DNA of 37,067 bases, from positions 1 to 37,067 of the forward strand of contig NZ_JAMZIK010000168.1 in the NCBI RefSeq assembly GCF_024178315.1, in the 5' to 3' direction. This document shows, piece after piece, positions 6,341 to 14,979 of this stretch. The notes under the pieces were generated by a model that saw only the letters and a list, made by a program, of their open reading frames with translations, ran no database searches and was not told where the DNA came from. The translations under genes were made by a program, and so were the position numbers. Source of the DNA: Siccirubricoccus soli. Its GTDB lineage: Bacteria; Pseudomonadota; Alphaproteobacteria; Acetobacterales; Acetobacteraceae. How positions within the stretch are numbered: position 1 is the stretch's first letter; each line of letters opens with the position of its first letter.

Positions 6341-7699
6341 TCAGCCGAGAGTGAGCCGCACTCGCTCCGCCGGCAGCCGGATGCTGACCGTGGTGCCCTC
6401 GCCCGGCACGCTCTCGATGCAGAGCGTGCCGCCATGCGCCTCGGTCAGCGCCTTGGCGATGGGGAGGCCGAGCCCGGCGCCGCCGAAGCTCCGCGCATGG
6501 GAGCCCTCGATCTGCTGGAAGGGCTCCAGCGCGCGGGGAATGTCCTCCGCCCGCATGCCGATGCCGCGGTCCCGCACCTGCAGCACCGCACCTTCGCCGG
6601 ACAGCGTCGCGGCGATGGTCACGATGCCCTGCGGGCGGGAGAATTTCACCGCATTGCCCAGCAGGTTCTGCACCACCTGGCAGAAGCGCAGCGGATCGAC
6701 GAGGAATTCGAGGCCGGGGACGGCGGTGCCGGGCTCGATGGCCACGTCGCGCCGCTGCACCCCGGCCGACACCATCTGCACCGCCTGCTGCAGCAGCTTG
6801 CTCGCCGGCACCCATTCCGTCGCCAGCGCCGGCACCGCGTTCTCGATGCTGGAATAGTCGAGGATGCCGTCGATGAGGCCGAGGAGCTGCCGGCCGGCGC
6901 CGAGGATCTGCACCGCGTAATCGCCCCGGCTTGCCTCGGTGAGCGGATAGGGCGAGCGCGGCGCCAGCATCTCGGAGTAGCCGATGATGGCGTTGAGCGG
7001 CGTGCGCAGCTCATGCGTCAGCGTGGCGAGGAAGCGGGCGCGGGCCTGGCTCGCGCGTTCCGCCGTGGTCTTCGCGGCGCGCAGCTCCACCTCCGCGCGC
7101 TTGCGCAGCAGCACGTCGATATAGACGGAGAGCGCGCCCTCGATCAGCTCCTGGTCGCCTGCCTCGAAGGGCCGGCTGACATTGCTCTCGGACTGGTTGC
7201 CGATGATGAGCGCATGGCCCGAGGGGTGGTCATAGGCCCAGAGGACATAGGGCAGGCGGAGGACCGCCGTCAGCTCATAGGCCGGCGGCTCGATCGGGGT
7301 GCGGGAGGTGGTGAAGAAGAAGGATGGCGGCGCTGGCAGCGCCAGGCGCCGCGGCGCGTCCGCGACATGCGGGCCGATGGCGTGCGTCACCCGGAACACG
7401 CCCTCCCCCGCCGCGGGGTCGGCGGCGAGCAGCGCGGCGCCGTCGCAGAGCGTGTTCTCCATGATCATCTCGAGGATCGGCGCGCCGATCTCCTCCGGCG
7501 CCACGTCGCCATCCGCCAGGCGATAGGCCTCGCGGATCAGCCGCGCCACGGTGCGGCTGCGCCGCGCCTCGCGGAAGGCCTGGCTCTGCTCCTCCTGCAG
7601 CCGCAGCAGCCGGGCGCCGAGATCGTTGCACTCACGCCGGTAATAGGCGAGCTCACGCTCCAGGACCCCGGGCGAGCTTTGCGACAAGGCTGCGCTCAT
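6341..7699 (-). CDS. Sensor histidine kinase with N-terminal coiled coil and GAF-like domain
   Basis: 452-residue soluble kinase with no membrane segment. Residues 10-60 look like a coiled coil; about 65-195 resemble a GAF-type sensor; a second linker helix leads to the HisKA domain with phospho-acceptor H229 in TLTHELRTPLNAIIGYSEML. The ATPase domain has the N box (NLLGNAVKFS), D box (DRGIGM) and G box (GGAGLGLPIA). It is the last gene of a three-gene operon: its ATG overlaps the stop of the FIST gene (ATGA, 4 nt). Partner context suggests that the FIST protein supplies the signal. No cognate response regulator gene lies in the window apart from the receiver fused to the upstream hybrid kinase. 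Confidence 0.9.
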   Translation of the reverse strand: MSAALSQSSPGVLERELAYYRRECNDLGARLLRLQEEQSQAFREARRSRTVARLIREAYRLADGDVAPEEIGAPILEMIMENTLCDGAALLAADPAAGEGVFRVTHAIGPHVADAPRRLALPAPPSFFFTTSRTPIEPPAYELTAVLRLPYVLWAYDHPSGHALIIGNQSESNVSRPFEAGDQELIEGALSVYIDVLLRKRAEVELRAAKTTAERASQARARFLATLTHELRTPLNAIIGYSEMLAPRSPYPLTEASRGDYAVQILGAGRQLLGLIDGILDYSSIENAVPALATEWVPASKLLQQAVQMVSAGVQRRDVAIEPGTAVPGLEFLVDPLRFCQVVQNLLGNAVKFSRPQGIVTIAATLSGEGAVLQVRDRGIGMRAEDIPRALEPFQQIEGSHARSFGGAGLGLPIAKALTEAHGGTLCIESVPGEGTTVSIRLPAERVRLTLG

Positions 7700-8901
7700 G
7701 CCCTGGCCGACCGAAGCACGGTCAGCACGCCGGTCCAGTCGAGCGGCTTGGACGGGCCGCCCGCGAAGGGCGCCACCTCGACCCCGGAATAGAAGCCGAG
7801 GAAGGGCGTTCCCGCATCCAGACCGCGTGCCACGAGCTCCGCCTCCTCTACCGGTGCGCCGCTGCGCGCGCTGCCGCGCCCGGCACAGTCGATATATAGG
7901 CCAAGGAGATTATCGCCACCGGCTATGGCAGAATTGATCGCCGCCACGCCACGCCGCACCGATTCCAGCATGAGCGAATTATCGCGACTCATGATCTGCA
8001 CCTGCGTGCCGAGCGCGAAATCCGGCTCGAACAGCGTGACCGCGCCGGTCTCCGGCGCGGCGCGCAGGATCAGCCGGTTCACATAGGCATTCTCGTCATA
8101 GGGCGCGAAGGGGTCGCCCTGCTTCTGGCCGAGCGTCGCCACCAGCGACAATTCGTGACCTTTCGCGCCGCCGAGCGGCAGGCCGAGCATGCGCTCGATG
8201 ACGGCGAGCGCCGGCTTGCCGTCCAGCTCATAGACATCGGCGCCGTCGATCCGGGTGATCTCCATGAAGGTGGAGACCGGGCGGCAGCCATGCATGATGG
8301 CCGTCTCCGCCGCGATGCCGGGCGGGAAGACCAGGGCGACGGCAGCATGCTTCACCACCTCCCTGCCGTCATAGACCCAGCCGCCGGTGAGGTTCATGTC
8401 GGTCAGCAGCCCACCGCCGAGCAGGTGCAGCGGCGCATCGCCGAAGCCGGCATGGAAGCCCTCGACGATCGAGCTCGCATGATGCAGGCGGAGCGGCGCG
8501 GAACTCGCCACGCTGTCGAACAGCAGCAGCACCACGGCGTCGCGCGTCACTTGGCTGCGCACCTCGTCGCCGAGCACGGCGCCTGCCGCGCGCTCATCCG
8601 GCAGGAGCTGGCGGGTGACCAGCGCCCGCGGCGTCACTTCCGGGTCGCGGAAGGCGATGAGGCCGAGCTCGAAGCCGCTATAGCCATAGCCCTCCCGCGC
8701 GATGGCGCCGGCGGCGGAGCCGCCATGGATCGGCACCTCCTCCCCGCACTCCCGGCGCAGCGCCGCCAGCACCGCATGCGGGTCCAGCTTGCCGCCGACG
8801 AAGGCGAGCAGGAGCCGGGCCGGTGCCGGCCCCAGCGCCGCCACGCAGCGCCGGACCGCGGTCGCGGGGTCGGAATGCTTCGCATAGCCCACCGCGATCA
8901 C
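7696..8901 (-). CDS. FIST-domain signal-sensing protein (NosP-like)
   Basis: 401-residue cytoplasmic protein with the two-part FIST architecture. The N-terminal half has VIAVGYAKHSDP and the glycine-rich HGGSAAGAI segment (compare GCTTAGEI in relatives). The FIST_C half ends with FLGFYSGVEVAPFAGG. FIST domains bind small ligands; the NosP branch is reported to be a haem-based nitric oxide sensor that controls co-transcribed histidine kinases. The GTG start at 8901 overlaps the stop of the hybrid kinase (GTGA), and the gene's stop overlaps the next kinase's ATG. An upstream ATG at 8961 would overlap the kinase by 64 nt and adds atypical sequence. The NosP assignment rests on family resemblance and context; haem binding is not shown. 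Confidence 0.82.
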   Translation of the reverse strand: MIAVGYAKHSDPATAVRRCVAALGPAPARLLLAFVGGKLDPHAVLAALRRECGEEVPIHGGSAAGAIAREGYGYSGFELGLIAFRDPEVTPRALVTRQLLPDERAAGAVLGDEVRSQVTRDAVVLLLFDSVASSAPLRLHHASSIVEGFHAGFGDAPLHLLGGGLLTDMNLTGGWVYDGREVVKHAAVALVFPPGIAAETAIMHGCRPVSTFMEITRIDGADVYELDGKPALAVIERMLGLPLGGAKGHELSLVATLGQKQGDPFAPYDENAYVNRLILRAAPETGAVTLFEPDFALGTQVQIMSRDNSLMLESVRRGVAAINSAIAGGDNLLGLYIDCAGRGSARSGAPVEEAELVARGLDAGTPFLGFYSGVEVAPFAGGPSKPLDWTGVLTVLRSARA

Positions 8902-10595
8902 GCCGCGCCCTCCGTCGCATCCGCCACTGGCGGGGCGGGCCCTGTCAGCCTGGCGAGGCATTCCGCCAGCTCCGCCGGGGAGACCGGCTTGCGCAGCAGG
9001 GCGAAGCCGGCGCGCGCCGCCTGAGGGGCGATCTCCGCCACCTTGCCGGTGCCGGTCAGCAGCACCGCCTGGAGGCCGGGGCGCAGCACCCGCGACGCCT
9101 CGATCAGCGCGATCCCGTCCATCCCCGGCATGACCAGGTCGGTCACCAGCGCGTCGCAGGGCTCCCCGGCCTCCAGCAGCGCCAGGGCCTGGCCGGCATC
9201 CTCGGCAAGGCGCACCTCGTAGCCCTCATGCCGCAGGCACTCTGCCAGGTAGCGGCGCATCAGCGGCTCGTCCTCGACGATCAGCGCATGGCCGCGCAGC
9301 AGCGGCAGCGCCGGCTCCTCGGCGGCATTGGCCCGCGGCAGCCAGAAGGTGACGGTGGTGCCGAGGCCGGGCGCGCTGTCCAGCCGCATGGCGCCGCCGG
9401 CCTGGGCGATGAAGCCATCCGCCATGGAGAGGCCCAGCCCCGTCCCCTTCTCCCGCGGCTTGGTGGTAAAGAAGGGCTCGACGGCGCGGGCCAGCGTCGC
9501 CTCGTCCATGCCGACGCCGGTATCGGCGACCCAGAGCCGGACATAGTCGCCGGGCGGCAGGTCGGTGCCCTGGGGCTGCTCGCCCGGCGGCTCCTCCGCC
9601 GCGCCCAGGGTGACGCTGCCGCCATCCGGCATGGCGTCCCGCGCATTCACGGCGAGGTTGATCAGCGTCGTCTCGAGCTGCGCCTGGTCGGCCCGCAGCG
9701 GCGGCAGGTTGGGCGGCACGTCCACCAGCACGCGGATGCCGGGGCCGAGCGCATTGGCCAGCACGGCCCGCAGGTTCAGCAGCAGCCCGCCGGGGTCGAG
9801 GTCGCCGGCATGCATCTCCTCCCGCCGCGCGAAGGCGAGCAGGCGGCGGGAGATGGCGGTGCCGCGCTCGGCTGCTTCCCGCACGCTGGCCAGCAGCCGG
9901 CGCGGCTCGCCATCGAAGGTGACGAGGGCGGCGCCGTGCCGCTTCTCGAGCAGCGACAGCCCGGCGAGCACCGCGGCCGAGGCGTTGTTGAAATCGTGCG
10001 CCACGCCGCCGGCAAGCTGGCCGAGCGCCTCCAGCTTCTGGGTGTGGCGCAGCCGGTCCTGCGCCGCGGCGCGCGCCGCGGCCTCCGCGGCGAGCTGCGC
10101 GGTGCGGTCGGCGATGCGGCGTTCCAGCGTCTCCATCAGGTCGCGCAGCGCCGCCTCGGCCTCCTTCGCCTCGGTGACGTCCACGCTGCAGCCGACATAG
10201 CCGAGCACGACGCCATCGCCGCCGACCTGCGGTGCGGCCTCGCAACGGTGCCAGCGGCGCTGCCCGAACTGGTCCTGCACCCGCACCTCGGTGCGGAAAC
10301 CGCCGCGGCGCGCCCGCGCCTCGGCGAAGACGGCATCGAAGCGCGGCAAGTCCTCGGATGCCAGGAGATGCGGCCAGCCACCGGCCCGCAGCACCTCCGC
10401 CATCGTCCCGAAGACCTCCTCGAACCGCCTGTTCGCATAGACGAGCCGGCCGGCTTCATCCGTAATCCAGATCAGGGCGGGCACGTCATCGGCGACGTCA
10501 TAGGGCATGCTGCGGGGTGCATGCCCGGGCTCGACATGCCCTGTGTCGAACAACGGCGCATTATCCTCCGGCGTGGGCAGGGCCTCCTTCGGCAT
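8898..10595 (-). CDS. PAS-containing hybrid histidine kinase with C-terminal receiver
   Basis: 565 residues from the chosen ATG. Order: PAS domain at about 30-140 (VPALIWITDEAGRLVYANRRF), coiled linker (LERRIADRTAQL), HisKA with H200 in GGVAHDFNNA, ATPase domain (NLAVNARDAM, VADTGVGM, FFTTKPREKGTGLGLSM), then a receiver with acidic pair ED near 442 and phospho-acceptor D486 in LVTDLVMPGMDG. The HDFNN pattern is typical of NtrB-like kinases. No membrane segment, so cytosolic. A GTG 84 nt further upstream (10679) is in frame, but it would sit almost at the predicted transcript start of the promoter at 10689-10717, so the ATG at 10595 is preferred. No clear Shine-Dalgarno precedes it. First gene of the operon with FIST and a second kinase. 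Confidence 0.88.
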   Translation of the reverse strand: MPKEALPTPEDNAPLFDTGHVEPGHAPRSMPYDVADDVPALIWITDEAGRLVYANRRFEEVFGTMAEVLRAGGWPHLLASEDLPRFDAVFAEARARRGGFRTEVRVQDQFGQRRWHRCEAAPQVGGDGVVLGYVGCSVDVTEAKEAEAALRDLMETLERRIADRTAQLAAEAAARAAAQDRLRHTQKLEALGQLAGGVAHDFNNASAAVLAGLSLLEKRHGAALVTFDGEPRRLLASVREAAERGTAISRRLLAFARREEMHAGDLDPGGLLLNLRAVLANALGPGIRVLVDVPPNLPPLRADQAQLETTLINLAVNARDAMPDGGSVTLGAAEEPPGEQPQGTDLPPGDYVRLWVADTGVGMDEATLARAVEPFFTTKPREKGTGLGLSMADGFIAQAGGAMRLDSAPGLGTTVTFWLPRANAAEEPALPLLRGHALIVEDEPLMRRYLAECLRHEGYEVRLAEDAGQALALLEAGEPCDALVTDLVMPGMDGIALIEASRVLRPGLQAVLLTGTGKVAEIAPQAARAGFALLRKPVSPAELAECLARLTGPAPPVADATEGAA

Positions 10596-10688
10596 GGGCG
10601 CGGACCCGGTTGTGGCTGCGGCCGCCCACCCTACTCCGCAGCGGAGACGGAAGGGGGACCACAACCTGAACTTTACCACAAGTTCGAC

Positions 10689-10717
10689 ATTTTAGCGGCA
10701 TTTCGCCTGCCGACCAA
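10689..10717 (-). promoter_or_regulatory. Sigma-70-like promoter of the hybrid kinase-FIST-kinase operon
   Basis: On the minus strand, TTGGTC (10712-10717) and TAAAAT (10689-10694) are separated by exactly 17 nt. The region is the local GC minimum between two genes. Transcription would start near 10682, giving a leader of about 85 nt to the ATG at 10595. Confidence 0.5.
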
Positions 10718-10747
10718 GCGGCGCGCGGGTCCCCCCCCTCCCCCCGG

Positions 10748-11914
10748 CTACAGGAAGTCCTGCACCGGCTGGCCCAGCAGCACCTGCCCGGCGGCGGCGA
10801 AATGCGCGCGGCGGGCCTGGATCTGCTGGGAGACGGTGTGGATGTCGCGGAACCGGCGCTCCAGCGGGCTGCCCGGCCGGATCGCGTCGATGCCGGCGGC
10901 GCGGTGGGCCCAATCCGCCGCCTCCACCGCCGCCTGGATCGCCTGGGCGCAGCCGAGCCGCAGCCGGGCACGCGCGGGGATGCCGAGGGCGCCCTCGGCC
11001 GGCGCCGCCGCCACCATCTCCTCCAGCATCTCCCGCAGCCAGGCGCGGGCGGCGCCGATCCCCGCCTCCGCCTTGGCGAAGCCGTCCTGCACCAGCGGGT
11101 CGGCGGCGAGCAGGCTGCGGCCGCGCGGCGTCTTGGCCGACGCCAGGGCGGCGAAGCGGTCCAGCATGGCGCGGGACAGGCCGAGCGCGACCCCGGCGGC
11201 GCCCACCGCGTAGAGCCCCTGCTGGGTGAAGGCGTAGAGGGCACCGGGCTCCCGCCGCCCCTCCGGCACCTCCCGCGTCGCGCTGAACCGCTCCGGCACG
11301 AAAAGCCCCTCGACGCGATAGCCCTCGGAGGCGGTGCCGCGCAGCCCGATGGCGTGCCAATCGTCCAGCAGCTCCGCCTCGGCGGCGGGAAAGAGCAGGG
11401 TGCGGATGGCCGGTCGGCCATGGCGGTTCTGCCGCAGCGTCCCGTCCGGCTCCCGCACCGGACAGTGCACGCCCATCCAGGTGGCAAGCCGGCTGCCGCT
11501 GGCGAAGGCGAATTGGCCGGAGACGCGGTAGCCGCCCGGCACCGCCTCCGCCACCGTGCCGTTGGGCGGGCCCCAGGCCACCAAGCTGTCGGGTGGGCCG
11601 AAGATGGCGGCGGCCTCGGCCGGGCCGAGATGCGCCGCGATCAGCGCCGCGCTGTTGGCGACGAAGGCGCACCAGCCGATGGAGGCATCGTGGCGGGACA
11701 GCTCCTCGATCGCGAGGAGGTAGGTGGCGGGATGCACCTCTCCCCCGCCGAGGGAGCGCGGCAGGAGCATGCGGCAGAGCCGGGCGCCATGCAGGGCGGC
11801 GGCGAGCTCGGGCGGGATGCGGCGGGTGGTCTCGATGGCATCGGCGGCGGCACCGATGGCCGGGCCGAGGGCGCGGGCGGCGGCGAGCGGGTCAGGCGAG
11901 GCAGGGAGATCCAT
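10748..11914 (-). CDS. Acyl-CoA dehydrogenase / flavin-dependent hydroxylase family protein
   Basis: 388-residue protein with the acyl-CoA dehydrogenase fold: N-terminal helical domain (RIPPELAAALHGARLCRMLLP, then LGGGEVHPATYLLAIEELSR in a separate block), central beta domain (GGYRVSGQFAFASGSRLATW) and a C-terminal four-helix domain (GVALGLSRAMLDRF). The central sequence and the HDASIGWC segment resemble the branch that includes HsaA-type two-component flavin monooxygenases, so it may be a hydroxylase rather than a true dehydrogenase. No clear catalytic Glu can be assigned by eye. The start at 11914 has GGAAGGGA at a good distance; the open frame extends upstream but through palindrome-rich non-coding DNA. 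The enzyme would be cytoplasmic; its substrate is unknown. Confidence 0.8.
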   Translation of the reverse strand: MDLPASPDPLAAARALGPAIGAAADAIETTRRIPPELAAALHGARLCRMLLPRSLGGGEVHPATYLLAIEELSRHDASIGWCAFVANSAALIAAHLGPAEAAAIFGPPDSLVAWGPPNGTVAEAVPGGYRVSGQFAFASGSRLATWMGVHCPVREPDGTLRQNRHGRPAIRTLLFPAAEAELLDDWHAIGLRGTASEGYRVEGLFVPERFSATREVPEGRREPGALYAFTQQGLYAVGAAGVALGLSRAMLDRFAALASAKTPRGRSLLAADPLVQDGFAKAEAGIGAARAWLREMLEEMVAAAPAEGALGIPARARLRLGCAQAIQAAVEAADWAHRAAGIDAIRPGSPLERRFRDIHTVSQQIQARRAHFAAAGQVLLGQPVQDFL

Positions 11915-12236
11915 GCGGGTCCCTTCCATGGCTGCGGGAGGAGAGTGTCCCGCCCTTTTCCCCCCGGGGGAAGCGTTTCCCGCGGCCGGCCCGGGGCCGG
12001 CCGGCAGCGCGGAAGGACGGCCAGCCGGCCCCGGCATGGGCAAGGCGGCCCCTTCTCCACGCTCGGGAAGGCAGCGGGCCGGCCGGCAGGCCTGCCGGCC
12101 GAGGGTCCGGTCCATCAGCGTCCGGGCATCCGGCCGGTCCCGCATGGCCGCCGCGACGGCGGACCGCTGGCCGAGGCCACCGGCCTCGGCAGTGCGCCCC
12201 TCGGCCCCCCGGCCACAGCGCCGGTCGGTCCGGCCG
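11915..12236. other. Palindrome-rich intergenic region
   Basis: No gene seen. It contains a perfect 20-bp palindrome GGCCGGCAGGCCTGCCGGCC (12081-12100) and a stem CCGAGGCC/GGCCTCGG with a 3-nt loop (12173-12191), plus several GGCCGG runs near 11990-12004. These may form terminator-like structures for the upstream dehydrogenase gene (minus strand), but no T-run is present. Confidence 0.55.
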
Positions 12237-13130
12237 CTATTTCGGCAGCCGCACCTCCCGCCCCATCACCCGCTCATAGACCTTCAGGCTGGTGGAGCTG
12301 TCCTCCCCGCCGAGGCCCATGCCGCGGGCCATGCGCATCAGGTTCAGCACCTGCGGTGCGATCATCCCCGGCACGCCATGCTCGGTTGCCAGCTCCACCG
12401 CCAGGGAGAGGTCCTTGTAGGCGAGGTCGAGGTGGAAGCTCGCCTCGAACTTCCCGGCCAGGGCGCGGTGCTCCAGGCCGCGGATCGCCGCGCTGTCGCC
12501 CGAGCCGTTGGTGATGATCTCGAAGAGCTTGCGCAGGTCGATGCCGGCCATGGCGCCCATGGTCATCGCCTCCATCGCCGCCGCGGCGTTGCAGAAGGCC
12601 AGCATGTTGTTGAGCAGCTTGGCGACCGAGGCGGTGCCGATCGGCCCGACATGCACCACGGTGCTGGAGAAGGCGGCGAGCAGGGCGCGATTGGCCTCGA
12701 AGACGCTCTCCTCGCCGCCCGCCATCACCACGATGGTGCCGGCGGTGGCGCGCGGCACGCCGCCGGTCACCGGGCTGTCCAGCATGGCGATGCCCTTCTT
12801 CGCCAGCTCCGCCGAGAGCCGCTTCACCACGGCGGGGGAGTTGGTGCTGAGGTCGATATAGGTGCTGCCGGGCTTCGCATGCTGGGCGATGCCGCCCTCC
12901 CCCAGCACCACCGCCTCCACATGCTTCGGCATCGGCAGGGAGGTGAAGATGACGTCGCATTCGGCGGCGAGCTTGGCCAGGCTTTCCGCGGCCGTGCCGC
13001 CGACGGCGACGCAGGCGGCCACGGCCTCGGGGTTCAGGTCGTGCACCACCACCTGGTGGTTCACGCCCTTGATCAGGTTGCGGCACATCGGGCCGCCCAT
13101 GTTGCCCAGGCCGATATAGCCGATCTTCAT
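12237..13130 (-). CDS. NAD(P)-dependent beta-hydroxyacid dehydrogenase (3-hydroxyisobutyrate dehydrogenase family)
   Basis: 297 residues, normal for the family. The Rossmann start IGYIGLGNMGGPMCRNL binds NAD(P). The substrate-binding motif DSPVTGGVPRATAGT lies at 118-132, and the catalytic lysine is K171 in ASVAKLLNNM. The C-terminal helical domain follows (GLGGEDSSTSL near the end). The family oxidises 3-hydroxyisobutyrate or reduces tartronate semialdehyde and related compounds; the exact substrate cannot be fixed. The start at 13130 has GGAGGAAG at a good distance, and the Rossmann motif begins at once. Same strand as the methyltransferase upstream (98 nt gap) and the acyl-CoA dehydrogenase-like gene downstream (322 nt gap). 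Confidence 0.9.
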   Translation of the reverse strand: MKIGYIGLGNMGGPMCRNLIKGVNHQVVVHDLNPEAVAACVAVGGTAAESLAKLAAECDVIFTSLPMPKHVEAVVLGEGGIAQHAKPGSTYIDLSTNSPAVVKRLSAELAKKGIAMLDSPVTGGVPRATAGTIVVMAGGEESVFEANRALLAAFSSTVVHVGPIGTASVAKLLNNMLAFCNAAAAMEAMTMGAMAGIDLRKLFEIITNGSGDSAAIRGLEHRALAGKFEASFHLDLAYKDLSLAVELATEHGVPGMIAPQVLNLMRMARGMGLGGEDSSTSLKVYERVMGREVRLPK

Positions 13131-13228
13131 GACGCTTCCTCCGCCCCCTGGCTTGGGGGATGCGCCAATCATCTCCGTTGCACGTCGGGTGTCCAGCCCA
13201 TGCCGGGGCGGTGCCGCGCCGGCCCGCG

Positions 13229-13924
13229 TCACTCCGGCACTTCGCAGTGGATGTAATGGGCGTAGCCGGCCCAGCTCTCGAAGCTGCCGACCACCCGCAG
13301 CCCGACCGCCTCCGCCATGGCGGAGAGGGTCTCCACGGTGAAGAGCCACCACCAGGGCGAGTAGTTCGGCATGCCGTCGGGCAGCACCCAGGGCTCCCGC
13401 TCCGGCGCGTTGATGTTCGGGATCTTGATGTGCAGCTCGTCGAAATGCCGCTGCATGACGGCCAGCGCTCCGCCGCGCAGCGCCGGCAGGGCCAGCATGC
13501 GGCCCTCGCTGAAATCCACCGCGCCGGCCGCGTTGCGGACCTGCTCCGGCACGGTCATCGCGCCGAGCAGGAGGTGCCGGCCCGTCAGGCGCCGCAATTG
13601 CCGCAGGGAGTGGAAGGGGTCGGGGCAGTGGTAGATGACGCCCGAGCAGTGCAGCACCTCGAACTGGCCGAGGCGGTGCGGCAGGTCCGGATCGTCGAGG
13701 TCGCCCTGGATGCTGACGTAGCCGGAGACGCCGAGCCGCGCGCAATGCGCGTCGAATTCCTGCCACAGCTCGTTGCCGAGGGGCTGGTGGTCGATCATCG
13801 TCGCGGCGGCGGCGCCGGCCTGGAGCGCGACCGAGATCCGCTCGTTCGTGGTGCCCCAGAGCCCGCCCAGATCGGCGAAGGAGCGGCCCGGAACCAGGCT
13901 GGAGATGAGCGACTGGATATCCAT
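13229..13924 (-). CDS. Class I SAM-dependent methyltransferase
   Basis: 231 residues. The motif I region is FADLGGLWGTTNE, followed by the acidic end of strand 2 (ATMIDHQPLG), a motif II-like GDLDDPDL, and VLHCSGVIYHCPDPFHSLRQL, which matches motif III/post-motif regions of small-molecule methyltransferases. The glycine motif is short and slightly unusual (DLGGLWG rather than the common DxGxGxG). The enzyme is soluble; the substrate is unknown. GGAGAG precedes the ATG at 7 nt. It lies upstream of the beta-hydroxyacid dehydrogenase on the same strand, but co-transcription is uncertain. Confidence 0.8.
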   Translation of the reverse strand: MDIQSLISSLVPGRSFADLGGLWGTTNERISVALQAGAAAATMIDHQPLGNELWQEFDAHCARLGVSGYVSIQGDLDDPDLPHRLGQFEVLHCSGVIYHCPDPFHSLRQLRRLTGRHLLLGAMTVPEQVRNAAGAVDFSEGRMLALPALRGGALAVMQRHFDELHIKIPNINAPEREPWVLPDGMPNYSPWWWLFTVETLSAMAEAVGLRVVGSFESWAGYAHYIHCEVPE

Positions 13925-14097
13925 GCCCGGACTCTCCGCAGGGGCGTGACGCTGGCCGAGAGCTATCCTCGTGCCCCGTCAGGGTCAATGAAGCCGACCG
14001 CGGCGGGGGCGGCCGCCCTGCCAAGCTGGGCCGTCTGCCGGTTGCGGAAGGCGGATCCCGGAGTCCGGTCGGCCAGCCGATCCGCAGGCCCCCTCCC

Positions 14098-14979
14098 CTA
14101 TCCCGGCGGCAGGATCCGGCAGGCCTCGGCCGCTACCCGGGCGAGGCGCAGCAGCCGCCGCGCCGCCACGGCGCCGGCCGCCGCCTCGCCGGCGAATTGC
14201 TCCAGCAGGCGGTTGGAGAGCAGGGCGCGGGCGGCGGCATCCACCGCGATATCCGTGGCGGCGACGGTCGCGGCATCCGCCATGACCCGGCGCAGCAGCG
14301 CCAGGGTGCCAGCCAGCCCCGGCCGCAGCCCGTGCAGCGCCGCGACCTGCCGCACCAGCCGCACCCCGCGCCAGGCAAAGACCAGGGCATCCAGCCCCGG
14401 CGAGGGGCTGACCGCCGTGACCGCGAAGCCCTGCACCGCCGCCGCCCGGCCGAGCGCGGCGGCGCGCGCCTCCAGCACCGGCAGGGGCCCGGCCTCCAGC
14501 AGGGCACGCAGCTCCGCCACGCTGCCGGCCTGGCGGAGGGCGGGCTGCAGCGGCGCCGCCTCGGCCACGCTGCCGGCCCAGCGCAGCGCCTCGGCGCGGG
14601 AAGTGGGCAGGTCGCCACGGGCGAAGGCGGCGCGGGCGCGGTCTACCGCACGGATGGCGGCGAGGCCCCGCAGCTCCGACCACAGGCCGGAAAGCAGCAG
14701 CCCGAAGCCGCCCGCCACCACGGCCAGCGTCGCCCAGCCCTGCACCGGGCCGCGGGCGAACTGGTCCGCCACGTAATTCCCCGCGGCCAGCGCGCCGAGG
14801 CCGAGGCCGAGCAGGCCGAGCCCCGCCACCGCCCGCACCGGGCCGGAGAGCCGCGCGGGGGGCGGCGCCGCGGCCGGCACCACCGCCTGCTCCCAGCCGA
14901 AATCGAGCCGCGGGGCGGGGCCGGACGCCTCCTCCTCCAGGATGATGCGGGGGCCGCGCGGGGGCTCGGCATCGCTCAC
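14098..14979 (-). CDS. ycjF: YcjF/TIGR01620 family inner-membrane protein (DUF697)
   Basis: 293 residues. A disordered N-terminus (PPRGPRIILEEEASGPAPRL) is followed by two membrane segments at about 50-110 (GLGLLGLGLGALAAGNY; TLAVVAGGFGLLLSGLW) and a helical DUF697-like C-terminal domain (VAALHGLRPGLAGTLALLRR, then TDIAVDAAARALLSNRL). This is the partner of the YcjX GTPase in many Proteobacteria; the pair belongs to the phage-shock regulon in E. coli, but no psp gene is here. The GTG start at 14979 overlaps the ycjX stop (GTGA, 4 nt), so translation is coupled. The function of the family is not settled. Confidence 0.82.
   Translation of the reverse strand: MSDAEPPRGPRIILEEEASGPAPRLDFGWEQAVVPAAAPPPARLSGPVRAVAGLGLLGLGLGALAAGNYVADQFARGPVQGWATLAVVAGGFGLLLSGLWSELRGLAAIRAVDRARAAFARGDLPTSRAEALRWAGSVAEAAPLQPALRQAGSVAELRALLEAGPLPVLEARAAALGRAAAVQGFAVTAVSPSPGLDALVFAWRGVRLVRQVAALHGLRPGLAGTLALLRRVMADAATVAATDIAVDAAARALLSNRLLEQFAGEAAAGAVAARRLLRLARVAAEACRILPPG

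Noticed and set aside
6218-7792. Long plus-strand frame opposite the histidine kinase
   Set aside because: Low-complexity His/Arg/Gln translation with no family; the minus-strand kinase has complete motifs.
13131-14024. N-terminal extension of the beta-hydroxyacid dehydrogenase (595-residue frame)
   Set aside because: The extension is antisense-like or out of frame to the methyltransferase gene; the Rossmann motif begins right at the Met with a good ribosome site.
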